A DNA stretch of 21,507 bases from JAAZMX01 sp035388025 (GCA_035388025.1 DAOOPA010000012.1:1-21507); one strand, 5' to 3'; positions 1 to 7,499 are shown, counted from the first letter of the stretch. Notes: generated by a model from the letters alone, not told the origin. Numbers and translations: made by a program.

Positions 1-183
1 ATCAGACAACAAGGGAGTGGGGAAAAATCAACCGGTTGGTGGCCGCCGACCGAAAATGAAAAAAATGCCCTTTTAAAAAATGGCATGATTGTGGAAATAT
101 GCGCGATAAATAACCTAGGAGATATTAAAACTCCGGAAGGCATCGTCTTTGTCGCAAAAAAAATTAAAAAAATTACCTCGTAA
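1..183 (+). CDS. C-terminal end of an unidentified protein
   Basis: The first frame is open from base 1 to a TAA at 181-183, which gives the last 60 residues of a gene that begins outside the window. The tail contains a Trp-Trp-Pro-Pro segment, then a probable beta-rich stretch (GMIVEICAINNLG) and a lysine-rich end. I do not recognise the family. It is supported as coding because it runs without stops up to a strong intrinsic terminator eight bases after the stop and converges on the kinase gene on the other strand. Confidence 0.55.
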   Translation: MRQQGSGEKSTGWWPPTENEKNALLKNGMIVEICAINNLGDIKTPEGIVFVAKKIKKITS

Positions 184-190
184 GAGTGTA

Positions 191-222
191 AAAAATACCC
201 TGGCCTCAGCCCGGGTATTTTT
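191..222. terminator. Bidirectional intrinsic terminator between convergent genes
   Basis: A perfect 10-bp stem (AAAAATACCC at 191-200 with GGGTATTTTT at 213-222) is extended by a GGC/GCC helix with a CTCA loop. The A-tract on one arm and T-tract on the other let it end transcripts from both sides: the incoming plus-strand gene and the minus-strand histidine kinase. Confidence 0.85.
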
Positions 223-242
223 ATCATAATAAACTATTTTTT

Positions 243-1241
243 CTATTCTTCAAATCCTTTACTCTTGATTGGCAACTTAAAATAAAAAGTTGTTCCTTCG
301 CCCTCTTGAGAGACAAACCACATCGTCCCCTTATGCGATTCTACGATCGCCTTGGCGATAAAAAGCCCCAAGCCAGTGCCGCTGGTTTGCAATTTCATGG
401 TATTTTCTGCTCGGAAAAATTTCTTGAATATCTTCTTTTTATCCTTGTCTGGAATGCCGACGCCATTATCAGAGATACTGAAAATCACCTTGCCATCTTC
501 TTGAAAAATCTCTACAGAGATTGTCCCTCCGCTTTCCTCTTTTATATATTTCACCGCGTTGGAAAAAAGATTTTCCATCACCATGGAAATCCTTTTGGGG
601 TCTACAAAAATAAGAGGGATGTCATCATCGCTTTTTATGCTAACCTTGATATTCTTTTTATCAGCCAAGGGTTGATTTTCCTGAATAATATTCTTGCTTA
701 ATTCCACCAAATCCACCTTCTCCGGATGGATTTGAATGCGTTTGCCCTCGATTCTGGAAATATCCAATAAATCATTGACCAACCTGATCATCCGCTGATT
801 GGAGTCGCTGATAATCTTTAAATAATTAATCTGCTCTGGCGTCAGGTTGGCTTGCTTCTTTTTCTGAGACAAAAATTCCACATACCACTTGATAATAGAC
901 AAAGGCGTCCGCAACTGATGCGAAGCGATTGACACGAACTCAGTCTTCATCCGGTTGGCCGCTGACAGCTGTTCTACTGTCTTTATGGCCATGCCGCCGA
1001 TCAAAATAGTGATACCGGCCACCAGAGCCACACTGCCAATAACAATAATCGGATCATTGTATTCTTGAGCCACGAAATAGGTGCCGATCATGGCAGTCAT
1101 GGTCAAAATGCCCATTGCCACAAACAAAAAAGACGGATTCTCCCAGAATTTTGTCTTTTCTACTTCGGCCGACAAGCGTTCCGGCGACGGCAGACGGCTG
1201 ACATTTTCAAATTTATTTTTTTCTTTATCCGATTGTGACAT
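243..1241 (-). CDS. Membrane-bound sensor histidine kinase
   Basis: This 332-residue protein autophosphorylates a histidine and passes the phosphate to a response regulator. Two membrane segments (about residues 36-58 and 64-86) have only a few residues between them, so there is almost no extracellular sensor domain. A HisKA domain follows with the H-box SIASHQLRTPL (His108), then an HATPase_c domain with an N-box (MENLFSNAVKYI, about 222-233), G1 box (SDNGVGIP, about 257-264), F-box (FKKFFRAEN) and G2 box (TSGTGLGLFIAK, about 286-297). All catalytic motifs are intact. The gene is divergent from a stand-alone receiver gene, its likely partner. No SD is visible; an extended -10 lies 10 bases before the ATG, so the mRNA leader is very short or absent. 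The stimulus may be sensed in or near the membrane, which is inference. Confidence 0.93.
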   Translation of the reverse strand: MSQSDKEKNKFENVSRLPSPERLSAEVEKTKFWENPSFLFVAMGILTMTAMIGTYFVAQEYNDPIIVIGSVALVAGITILIGGMAIKTVEQLSAANRMKTEFVSIASHQLRTPLSIIKWYVEFLSQKKKQANLTPEQINYLKIISDSNQRMIRLVNDLLDISRIEGKRIQIHPEKVDLVELSKNIIQENQPLADKKNIKVSIKSDDDIPLIFVDPKRISMVMENLFSNAVKYIKEESGGTISVEIFQEDGKVIFSISDNGVGIPDKDKKKIFKKFFRAENTMKLQTSGTGLGLFIAKAIVESHKGTMWFVSQEGEGTTFYFKLPIKSKGFEE

Positions 1242-1251
1242 AATTATTATT

Positions 1252-1279
1252 AGTATAACATATCTTTTGTTTTTAGCAA
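1252..1279 (-). promoter_or_regulatory. Promoter of the histidine kinase gene
   Basis: Read on the minus strand, TTGCTA (1274-1279) is followed after 16 bases by TATACT (1252-1257) with an extended TGT in front (1258-1260). The predicted start lies 3-4 bases before the ATG or at it. It overlaps the divergent promoter of the response regulator, so the two may share control. Confidence 0.55.
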
Positions 1280-1293
1280 AAAAATGCTATACT
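1267..1293 (+). promoter_or_regulatory. Promoter of the response regulator-glycosyltransferase operon
   Basis: TATACT at 1288-1293 is preceded by an extended -10 TGC (1285-1287). A TTGTTT lies 15-16 bases upstream, so the -35 is weak. It gives a leader of about 20 nt before the ATG at 1323, without a clear SD. Confidence 0.5.
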
Positions 1294-1322
1294 CAAATTG
1301 TCAACTAAAACAAACCAATCAT

Positions 1323-1691
1323 ATGAAGCGTAAAAAGATACTCATTATTGAAGATGAGGCCTCGCTTTTATATGCCCTGCAATCGCAATTAAGCGTTAAC
1401 GGGATGGAAACCTTGGTTGCCGCCGACGGCGAAAAAGCCCTGTCTCTAATCTTCAAAGAAAAACCAGATATTATCGTCTTGGATATTATCCTGCCCAAAA
1501 TCAATGGCTGGGAGCTACTCAAAAAAATCAAGGCTAACAAGACGACCAAGAACATCCCTGTTGTCATTATTTCCAATCTGTCCGACGACGACAGCCGGCT
1601 GAAAGGCCTGGAATTGGGCGCCAAGGATTATTTGACCAAAATTGATTATAGTATTGCTGATTTGGTGGAAAAAATAAAATCATTTTCCTGA
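1323..1691 (+). CDS. Stand-alone response regulator receiver domain
   Basis: This is a 122-residue CheY-like receiver with no output domain. The acidic pocket is Glu10-Asp11-Glu12, the phosphoacceptor is Asp54 (IVLDIILP), the switch residue is Ser84 (VIISN) and the conserved lysine is Lys106 (DYLTK). The start was placed at the ATG at 1323 because the receiver fold begins directly after it (KRKKILIIEDE); an in-frame ATG at 1284 lies inside the promoter. The gene is divergent from the sensor kinase, its probable phosphodonor, and sits two bases before a glycosyltransferase gene, so they are likely co-transcribed. Output must be by protein-protein contact. A link to envelope glycan synthesis is inferred from the operon. 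Confidence 0.9.
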   Translation: MKRKKILIIEDEASLLYALQSQLSVNGMETLVAADGEKALSLIFKEKPDIIVLDIILPKINGWELLKKIKANKTTKNIPVVIISNLSDDDSRLKGLELGAKDYLTKIDYSIADLVEKIKSFS

Positions 1692-1693
1692 TT

Positions 1694-2845
1694 ATGAAAG
1701 TTCTCATGCTCTCCAATGATCTGGCTCTTCTGGGCGCCCAGACCAGCACCGGTGATACCATCTCTCGTCATTGCGCCTATGGGCAATTGGTGGAACAATT
1801 GTCCATTATTGTTTTGACCAAAAAAGACCGTTTCCAGCCCCTGGCTCTCTCGCCTCAAGTTTCCAGCTATCCCACCGCCCCCGCTACCTGGCCAGGCTCT
1901 TATGTCAAAAACATTCTGGCCGTCGCCACTGCTCTTTTCCGAGACAACTATTATGATCTTATCGTCTGTCAGGATCCCTTCTTTACCGGTCTCTCCGGCT
2001 GTCGCCTCAAGAAAAAATATGGCTCCAAACTGCTTATTGATTTTCATGGAGATTTCTGGGCCAATCCTTACTGGACGCGAGAAAATCCCTTGCGCCTCGG
2101 GCTTCTGGCTTTGAGTAAATTGACTGTCAAAAAAGCCGATGCCCTGCGCGTGGTTTCTTCCGGCCTCAAAAAAAAATTAGTTCGCGCCGGACTCCGTCTG
2201 CCCATTGCCGTCATCCCCACGCCAGTCAACCTGGAAAACTTCAAAACCCCTGACGGTCAAGCGGTCTTGAGTATCAAAAATCAATTTTCCGGCCAGAAAA
2301 TCCTGCTTTTTGTCGGCCGGCTGACCGCGGAAAAAAATCTGCCTTTCCTTCTAAAATGTTTCGCCAATATTGTCCGCCGCCAGCCAAGAACCACTCTTTT
2401 GATTATCGGTGACGGACCGGAAAAAGACCGGCTTCAAAAAGTTATCAACACCCGCCAATTATCCAATCAGGTCAAACTGCTTGGACAAATAAATTATCAA
2501 AGTTTGCTAAATTATTTCCACGCCGCCGATATCTTTGTCTTGGCCTCGCGCCATGAAAGCTTTGGCAAGGTCATCTTGGAAGCCGCGGCGGCTGGCAAGC
2601 CCACTGTCGCTTCAGCCACCACCGGCGCCAAAGAAATCATTCTGGACGGACAAACCGGTTTTCTCGTTCCTGTCAACAACGCCAAGAAGTTCACCGACAA
2701 AATAACACTTTTACTTTCCGAGAGCGACCTCGCCCATCAAATGGGCGCGAATGCCTATCAACATGTTTGGCAAAAATATGACTGGCTTGCCAGCATCAAA
2801 AATGTTGTCAACTATTGGCAAACAATCATCAGTGCCAAAAAATAA
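1694..2845 (+). CDS. GT-B glycosyltransferase, family 4-like
   Basis: This 383-residue enzyme probably transfers a sugar from a nucleotide-activated donor to a cell-surface glycan or lipid carrier on the cytoplasmic face. The N-terminal acceptor half (1-180) ends in a probable linker (VIPTPVNLENF). The C-terminal donor half contains LLFVGRLTAEKN (about 204-215), the IIGDGPEKDRLQ loop (about 237-248) and the EX7E motif in ESFGKVILEA (Glu288 and Glu296), followed by AGKPTVAS and TGAKEII. The N-terminal Gly-rich loop is less typical than in the second transferase at 3490. The ATG follows the receiver gene's stop by two bases without a clear SD, suggesting translational coupling. Donor and acceptor cannot be told from the sequence. 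Confidence 0.9.
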   Translation: MKVLMLSNDLALLGAQTSTGDTISRHCAYGQLVEQLSIIVLTKKDRFQPLALSPQVSSYPTAPATWPGSYVKNILAVATALFRDNYYDLIVCQDPFFTGLSGCRLKKKYGSKLLIDFHGDFWANPYWTRENPLRLGLLALSKLTVKKADALRVVSSGLKKKLVRAGLRLPIAVIPTPVNLENFKTPDGQAVLSIKNQFSGQKILLFVGRLTAEKNLPFLLKCFANIVRRQPRTTLLIIGDGPEKDRLQKVINTRQLSNQVKLLGQINYQSLLNYFHAADIFVLASRHESFGKVILEAAAAGKPTVASATTGAKEIILDGQTGFLVPVNNAKKFTDKITLLLSESDLAHQMGANAYQHVWQKYDWLASIKNVVNYWQTIISAKK

Positions 2846-2868
2846 TCCAACCTTTAAAACACTATTTT

Positions 2869-3348
2869 ATGCGCTTTCAAGTATCCAACTTACTATATCA
2901 AGGTGGCAACAGGCCACCAGGCAATTTCCGAACCGGCAAAAGTGCCACCCCTGGTCAACAGTCAAATTCAGGACTGTCTGGCAAACCCCCGCGTGATTTT
3001 GTCAAAGAACTTCTCACAAGTCCGCGGCCCAGAAACAATTTCACCTCCGAAATTATGGGAATTATCAATCCCAAAAATAATAAATCCACTAATCCCCCAG
3101 CTATTAAGCAACCAAAACCAGAAAAAATAACCAAGAAAACTTTTAAAAAATCTCTCAATAAATATAAGTATAAATGTCTGCCGACAGCCAAACGTGAAGA
3201 AATTATAAAAATGGTCAATCATGGTTCCTATGAAATAAAATCCTGGCAAGCAGAAAAATTGGCCAAAGAAATTATCAATAAAAATGAACTCCCCGAATTC
3301 GGCAAAAAAGCAGTAAAAGAATCGCTCGGCCTAAAAACCCAAAAATAA
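2869..3348 (+). CDS. Small basic protein with a FlgM-like stretch, function unknown
   Basis: The 159-residue product is rich in Lys, Pro and Asn. Its first half (1-85) looks disordered (Gly/Pro/Asn-rich, many charged residues). The second half is predicted helical, and residues around 119-143 (REEIIKMVNHGSYEIKSWQ, then AEKLAKEII) resemble the core of FlgM anti-sigma factors, where a G-[ST]-Y-x-[IV] turn precedes a helix. I recall that pattern from the family and have not searched it. The start at 2869 is uncertain: it has no SD and lies 23 bases after the glycosyltransferase stop, so it may be the third gene of that operon. A good terminator follows. It could equally be a lineage-specific protein with no link to sigma factors. 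Confidence 0.55.
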   Translation: MRFQVSNLLYQGGNRPPGNFRTGKSATPGQQSNSGLSGKPPRDFVKELLTSPRPRNNFTSEIMGIINPKNNKSTNPPAIKQPKPEKITKKTFKKSLNKYKYKCLPTAKREEIIKMVNHGSYEIKSWQAEKLAKEIINKNELPEFGKKAVKESLGLKTQK

Positions 3349-3372
3349 CCCTGCTATTTTATTGTTCTCATC

Positions 3373-3400
3373 AAAATGCCCTCCCGGGCATTTTTGTTTT
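3373..3400 (+). terminator. Intrinsic terminator of the response regulator operon
   Basis: AAAATGCCC (3373-3381) pairs perfectly with GGGCATTTT (3386-3394) around a TCCC loop, followed by TGTTTTG. It closes the operon that begins at 1323, just before the promoter of the next glycosyltransferase. Confidence 0.85.
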
Positions 3401-3455
3401 GTGCTTTTATATTCCCGTATTTTGTCTTTCCGCGTTCTAGCGCCTTCTTTGATTC

Positions 3456-3483
3456 TTGCCTTTTTACTTTCTTGTGTTAAGAT
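3456..3483 (+). promoter_or_regulatory. Promoter giving a probable leaderless mRNA
   Basis: TTGCCT (3456-3461) is followed after 16 bases by TAAGAT (3478-3483), preceded by an extended TGT (3475-3477). Only six bases separate the -10 from the ATG at 3490, so transcription should start at or beside the start codon. Confidence 0.6.
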
Positions 3484-3489
3484 GAGGCC

Positions 3490-4623
3490 ATGTCTATTGC
3501 GCTCGTCCATGATTACCTCACTCAATTAGGCGGAGCTGAAAAGGTGCTCGCCAGTTTGGAACGGGTTTATGCCAACAGCCCGATTTTTGTTTTGCTCTAT
3601 AATAAAAATAAAGTCGGCGATCTTTTCCCTGAACACAAAATTCGCTCTACCTGGCTCGAATATCTGCCCCTTGCCCACCGCAACTATCAATGGTATTTGA
3701 CCCTGATGCCCTGGGCCGCCAGCCGTCACTGCCTAAAAAAATATGATATTATCATCAGCTCCGCTTCTTCTTTCGCCAAAAATATTCGCGTACCTGAAGA
3801 CTGTGTGCATATCTGTTATTGCCACACGCCGACTCGCTTTCTCTGGCATGACGCCGGCTCCTACGTTGAAGAGCTCAACTATCCCCGCTTGATCAAAAAA
3901 ATCATTCCCCTGTTTCTGCCGCGCCTGCGCCATCTCGATTTCCTGGCCGCCCAAAAGGTTGATTCTTTTATCGCCAATTCCCGAGTTGTCCAAGAGCGCA
4001 TCAAAAAATATTACCAGCGCGACAGCATGGTCATCTATCCGCCGGTCAATACCGACTTCTTTTCTATCTCCAACCAGCCAGGCAATTATTATCTCGCTGG
4101 CGGGCGCCTAGTCGCCTACAAAAAGTATGATCTGGCTATCCGCGCTTTTAACAAATTGGGATTGCCCCTCAAAATATTTGGTGTCGGACCAGAACAACGC
4201 CGGCTTCAAAAAATGGCCTCCAAAAATATTGAATTCCTCGGTCCCGTCAGCGATCCGGTCAAAAAAGAACTTTACGCCAACTGTCTCGCCTATATCAATC
4301 CGCAAATTGAAGACTTTGGCATCACCACTATTGAAGCCATGGCCGCTGGCCGACCGGTTATTGCTTTTGCCGGCGGCGGCGCCCTGGAAACAATCATCCC
4401 GGGTCAAACCGGTGAATTTTTTGAAGAGCAAAACTGGGAATCGTTGGCCCATCGCTTGCTCCATTTCCAGCCGGAAAAATATCAACCCAGTCTGATCAAA
4501 GAACACGCTTCCCAATTTTCCACTGCGCGTTTTGAGCAACAAATAAAAAACCACATTGCCAGCCTGACTCAAAATATAAAACAACAAAAAATCTTTTCCC
4601 CGAAAAGCCCCGTCGTCGAATAG
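3490..4623 (+). CDS. GT-B glycosyltransferase, WbaZ/mannosyltransferase-like
   Basis: This 377-residue enzyme resembles family 4 transferases of polysaccharide clusters such as WbaZ-type mannosyltransferases. The N-terminus HDYLTQLGGAEKVL has the Gly-Gly-Ala-Glu loop common in this group. The middle carries CYCHTPTRFLWHD (about 115-127) and the linker VIYPPVNTDFF. The donor half contains YLAGGRLVAYKKYDLAI (about 200-216), FGVGPEQRRLQ and the EX7E motif in EDFGITTIEAMAAGRPVIAF (around 276-295), then GGALETI. It is transcribed alone from its own promoter after a terminator but lies close to the first glycosyltransferase, so both may act on one surface glycan. Substrate assignment is family-level inference. 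Confidence 0.9.
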   Translation: MSIALVHDYLTQLGGAEKVLASLERVYANSPIFVLLYNKNKVGDLFPEHKIRSTWLEYLPLAHRNYQWYLTLMPWAASRHCLKKYDIIISSASSFAKNIRVPEDCVHICYCHTPTRFLWHDAGSYVEELNYPRLIKKIIPLFLPRLRHLDFLAAQKVDSFIANSRVVQERIKKYYQRDSMVIYPPVNTDFFSISNQPGNYYLAGGRLVAYKKYDLAIRAFNKLGLPLKIFGVGPEQRRLQKMASKNIEFLGPVSDPVKKELYANCLAYINPQIEDFGITTIEAMAAGRPVIAFAGGGALETIIPGQTGEFFEEQNWESLAHRLLHFQPEKYQPSLIKEHASQFSTARFEQQIKNHIASLTQNIKQQKIFSPKSPVVE

Positions 4624-4633
4624 CCACCGTTCT

Positions 4634-4661
4634 TTTGTTTTTTTGCTTTTTGTGTTATAAT
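4634..4661 (+). promoter_or_regulatory. Promoter of the CAP-domain gene
   Basis: A consensus TATAAT (4656-4661) with extended TGT (4653-4655) is preceded by TTTGTT 16 bases upstream. The leader to the GTG at 4690 would be about 20 nt. Confidence 0.6.
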
Positions 4662-4689
4662 AAAGCCAACCAACTAACCCTCTTTTCTT

Positions 4690-5616
4690 GTGTCAGTAAA
4701 TTTTTTGAGTCAACCCAAAAAAAGAGTCAGGCATTACTTCATTCCCTGCGAGGCCAATGGCCACAAGCCGCACCTTGTCCGCCACCAAAGCCTCAATTTT
4801 TTAAGTGCCTTGATTTTATTTGGCAAAATTTTTACCACCGTACTGCTCTTTATTACTTTTCCCAGTCCGGCCGAATTCTCCACCGTTACTGCCAACCGCC
4901 TGATCGAGCTCACCAATAAAGAACGAGCGGCCGCCGGCTTTCCGGTCTTAATGCACAATAGCGCGCTTGATAATTCCGCCGCACTCAAAGCCGAAGATAT
5001 GCTGGCTCGCGATTATTTCGCTCATGATTCTCCCCTTGGCACCACCCCTTGGGAGTGGTTCAAGCAAGCAGGCTACAACTATACCTATGCCGGCGAAAAT
5101 CTCGCTATGAATTTTTCCGAAGCCGAAGAAGCGATGACGGCCTGGATGAACAGCCCGACCCATAAGGCCAATATCTTGAATGGCAACTATGATGAAATCG
5201 GCATCGCTGTCGCTGTCGGCCAAATCAATGGCCGAAAAACAACCATTGTCGTTCAACACTTTGGCAAAAGCTATGTTGGCTCTGGCCAAGAACAATTTGC
5301 CAAGGGTTCTTCCACCGTTGCTCCAGCCATAGCTGGCGTCACCGAAGTCAGCGGCGGCAAAACAGTGGAAGTCGCCTTTCAAGATACCGAGCATAGTCTG
5401 ACCGCCAATATTGTTTTCTATGCTGAAAAAGTCTTTTTCCTTCTTTTGATTTTTGTCGCCATCAATCTGCTCCTGACCATTTTCATCCGACTGAAAATCC
5501 AGCATAAACCAGTTATTCTCCACTGTCTCTTTGTCATCGGGCTCGGACTCCTAGCCATCTTTTATCATTTTCATTTTCTTGAATCAATCGCCGGCGAGGC
5601 TATTCAGATCATCTGA
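4690..5616 (+). CDS. CAP/SCP-domain (YkwD-like) membrane protein
   Basis: The 308-residue protein has a basic N-terminus (PKKRVRHYF), a first hydrophobic segment (about 36-57), an extracytoplasmic CAP domain (about 66-192) and two C-terminal membrane helices (about 245-265 and 275-293). The CAP signatures are present: ANRLIELTNKERAAAG, DYFAHDSP (His112), YAGENLA (Glu136) and AWMNSPTHKANIL with His158. The His and Glu residues that form the CAP cavity are kept. Bacterial CAP proteins are secreted or surface-bound; their biochemical role is mostly unknown. GTG was chosen because it follows the promoter at a normal distance and the encoded basic N-terminus resembles that of CPR CAP proteins as I remember them. 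A terminator follows. Confidence 0.85.
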   Translation: MSVNFLSQPKKRVRHYFIPCEANGHKPHLVRHQSLNFLSALILFGKIFTTVLLFITFPSPAEFSTVTANRLIELTNKERAAAGFPVLMHNSALDNSAALKAEDMLARDYFAHDSPLGTTPWEWFKQAGYNYTYAGENLAMNFSEAEEAMTAWMNSPTHKANILNGNYDEIGIAVAVGQINGRKTTIVVQHFGKSYVGSGQEQFAKGSSTVAPAIAGVTEVSGGKTVEVAFQDTEHSLTANIVFYAEKVFFLLLIFVAINLLLTIFIRLKIQHKPVILHCLFVIGLGLLAIFYHFHFLESIAGEAIQII

Positions 5617-5634
5617 TCTTGCACCAAATCTTTA

Positions 5635-5657
5635 CCCTGGCTCATCCAGGGATTTTT
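5635..5657 (+). terminator. Intrinsic terminator after the CAP-domain gene
   Basis: CCCTGG (5635-5640) pairs with CCAGGG (5646-5651) around CTCAT and is followed by ATTTTT. The stem is short but correctly placed 19 bases after the stop. Confidence 0.7.
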
Positions 5658-5736
5658 GGCTTTTATCAGACAAAATACCACCCTTGGCCGAGGATATCGC
5701 CCAAGTTCAATTGCCTTGGCCATTACCTACTTTTCC

Positions 5737-5765
5737 TTGACTTTTTCACCAAAAAATAGTAACTT
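5737..5765 (+). promoter_or_regulatory. Candidate promoter of the SD-led operon
   Basis: TTGACT (5737-5742) is followed after 17 bases by TAACTT (5760-5765). The -35 is good and the -10 weak. A leader of about 55 nt would lead to the GGGAGGG ribosome site at 5813-5819. Confidence 0.4.
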
Positions 5766-5826
5766 TCACAGTTATACCAAAACAAAAAACTGAAACGAAC
5801 ATCACCCATAATGGGAGGGCACTTAA

Positions 5827-6648
5827 TTGGGAAAAAAAATTACAATCGCAGTAGTGGTGATTGTCATGGCCGCCGTTAACGCCGAGGCCACTAGAGTCAC
5901 CCGTGGCCAGTGGGGAATAGATTACCCCTCGTCGAGCTTTTGGTTCGACATCGGGGACTCCACAATGTTCCTATTCTCGGGCATTGGTGACTCGGACAAT
6001 CACTACTTGTCTCTCTGGAGACGATTGCCAAATAGCTTGGCCAAGGGCGATATGGTCACTGTCACCATCACCGCCCCCGAAGATCAATTCTACCGCCTGA
6101 ACGTGGGCGGATTCGACAAAACGCCATCAAGCTGGACTACTTTCAATGACTATAGTCCGCCTTATAATGGCGCGAAAAAAATTTCTATACCGGTCACGGC
6201 TGACTGCCAAGGCGGAATTCTTATCTTCCTCTCGGTTTCAGCCACTCCCCCATGGCGCTTGGGGGAAAAATTTAACATCGCCATCTCTGAAATCAGAGTT
6301 GGCAAATATTTAATTGACGGCTTCAGCCGCATCTCAACTGGGGTCGCATCATCCCCGCTCCACCAACCCACCGAATTCATTTTACGGCAAAACTATCCCA
6401 ATCCCTTCAATTCCAGCACCACGATTCGCTTCGATCTGCCCGAAGCAAGCGAAGCAACATTGGCCATCTACAACATCAATGGCCAACTAATCCGCACGCT
6501 AGCCTCCGGATTCTATTCTGCCGGCGAGCACGAAGTGGTCTGGGATGGTCGAGACGAATTCAGCCAGCCGGTTCCGAGCGGTGTTTATCTGTACCGACTT
6601 GTCACCGCCGGCCAGACAACAACCAAAAAAATGAACCTTTTAAAGTGA
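5827..6648 (+). CDS. Secreted protein with Por/type IX secretion-like C-terminal sorting domain
   Basis: This 273-residue protein begins at TTG (5827), chosen because GGAGG (5814-5818) lies eight bases upstream and the reading begins with a signal peptide (basic MGKK, hydrophobic 5-18, cleavage near AEA). Residues 25-165 are a beta-rich region I do not recognise. Residues 183-273 match the type A C-terminal sorting domain seen in Bacteroidota, Ignavibacteria and related phyla: QNYPNPFN (188-195), IYNINGQLI, HEVVWDGRD (235-243), SGVYLYRL (251-258) and a basic end KKMNLLK. In those phyla this tail directs export across the outer membrane, which CPR cells are thought to lack. The strong SD, TTG start and different codon habit suggest transfer. 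It heads an operon with three small genes. Confidence 0.85.
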   Translation: MGKKITIAVVVIVMAAVNAEATRVTRGQWGIDYPSSSFWFDIGDSTMFLFSGIGDSDNHYLSLWRRLPNSLAKGDMVTVTITAPEDQFYRLNVGGFDKTPSSWTTFNDYSPPYNGAKKISIPVTADCQGGILIFLSVSATPPWRLGEKFNIAISEIRVGKYLIDGFSRISTGVASSPLHQPTEFILRQNYPNPFNSSTTIRFDLPEASEATLAIYNINGQLIRTLASGFYSAGEHEVVWDGRDEFSQPVPSGVYLYRLVTAGQTTTKKMNLLK

Positions 6649-6658
6649 GGTAACAACC

Positions 6659-6871
6659 ATGACAGACATCGATGAGATAAAAAAATGGACAAACGCCGAG
6701 TTCACTAAGAAGAAAATACAAAAAATAACTTCCAAAAAAGCCTTTGTATTTTCCGCCATTGTAGATATCAACTTTGATATTAACACCGACCCAAAACACT
6801 TCGTCGATATGACAGCTGACGAGGTCGCCATTTTAATCTCGGACGAATTAGCCAAAAAGGAGAACCCATGA
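6659..6871 (+). CDS. Small protein, first of three probable paralogues
   Basis: A 70-residue, highly charged protein of unknown function. GTGAGGTAA (6645-6653) gives an SD about eight bases before the ATG. Its core (residues 24-66: TSKKAF..., then MTADEVAILISDELAK) can be aligned with the next two products, which share a Lys-Ala after a small residue, a central beta-like stretch and a final [IM]T-x-x-x-[AT] helix. The stop overlaps the next start (ATGA at 6868-6871), so translation is coupled. There is no signal peptide or membrane segment, so it is probably cytoplasmic. Confidence 0.75.
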   Translation: MTDIDEIKKWTNAEFTKKKIQKITSKKAFVFSAIVDINFDINTDPKHFVDMTADEVAILISDELAKKENP

Positions 6872-7110
6872 GACGGGAAACCTTAAGCTTGGTGGAAATC
6901 ATATTCCGTCAAGAAGGTATCACCACAAAAAGAGTACCGAGCGACAAGGCGACGTTAGTGGTCATCCGGTTAAATATGGCCGGTTATCCACTCATCAAGG
7001 AAAAAGATATTACTAGAAAAACCGCGCGTGATATCGCAAAAAAAATCAACCCCAACTGGTTAACCAGAATATTCCATTCTCTTCTAAACAAAATCGGGAG
7101 GACTCCTTGA
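6868..7110 (+). CDS. Small protein, second of three probable paralogues
   Basis: An 80-residue basic protein of unknown function. SD AAGGAGA (6857-6863) precedes the ATG. After an N-terminal helix (LVEIIFRQEG) comes VPSDKATLVVIRLNMAGY and then DITRKTARDIAKKI, which parallels VPANKA...QITGKTCTGIYKTL in the third protein and ITSKKA...MTADEVAILISDEL in the first. A short basic tail (WLTRIFHSLLNKIGRTP) is unique to this copy. It overlaps both neighbours by four bases, so stoichiometric coupled translation is likely. A small helix-turn-helix-like fold is possible but unproven. Confidence 0.75.
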   Translation: MRRETLSLVEIIFRQEGITTKRVPSDKATLVVIRLNMAGYPLIKEKDITRKTARDIAKKINPNWLTRIFHSLLNKIGRTP

Positions 7111-7310
7111 AAAAAATTGGCTGGCAAAAAAATAAAATCCGTCTAGTCTTGAATCAATACCAAATCTGCGCTGGAGAGTCGGTCCCTGCCAATAAAGCGG
7201 TAAAAATTGCAAAAATGCTCAGCCAGAGGTTTGGGACGGGAATAAAACACCAACAGATAACTGGCAAAACCTGCACCGGCATATATAAAACTTTATTTCC
7301 ACCAGAATAA
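7107..7310 (+). CDS. Small protein, third of three probable paralogues
   Basis: A 67-residue basic protein starting at TTG (7107) inside the TTGA overlap with the previous stop. GGAGG (7097-7101) sits five bases upstream, which fixes the start. The sequence NKIRLVLNQYQICAGESVPA, then NKAVKIAKML...QITGKTCTGIYKTLF follows the same order as the second protein. It is the last gene of the operon; a terminator hairpin lies about 80 bases downstream. The function is unknown. Confidence 0.72.
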   Translation: MKKIGWQKNKIRLVLNQYQICAGESVPANKAVKIAKMLSQRFGTGIKHQQITGKTCTGIYKTLFPPE

Positions 7311-7387
7311 CCCCCGCCCCCACTTTCCAAGTGGAGCTATGCCCCTCACACCACCAAACAAAATCTCCCCTCAAAAAAATCTCTTCC

Positions 7388-7428
7388 ACCGCCGATTTGC
7401 ATCCAAAGCAATCGGCGGTATTTTTTTT
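7388..7428 (+). terminator. Terminator of the SD-led operon, copy 1 of a 60-bp repeat
   Basis: ACCGCCGATTTGC (7388-7400) pairs with GCAATCGGCGGT (7408-7419) with one bulged T and an ATCCAAA loop, followed by eight T. The hairpin sits in a 60-bp block (7371-7430) that recurs almost unchanged at 7697-7755. Confidence 0.88.
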
Positions 7429-7499
7429 ACCCTCTCTCACAGCTCGGCTGAAGGAGGATTTTATTTAACAAAAATCTTCAACCCGAGTCAGCGCTAAAG

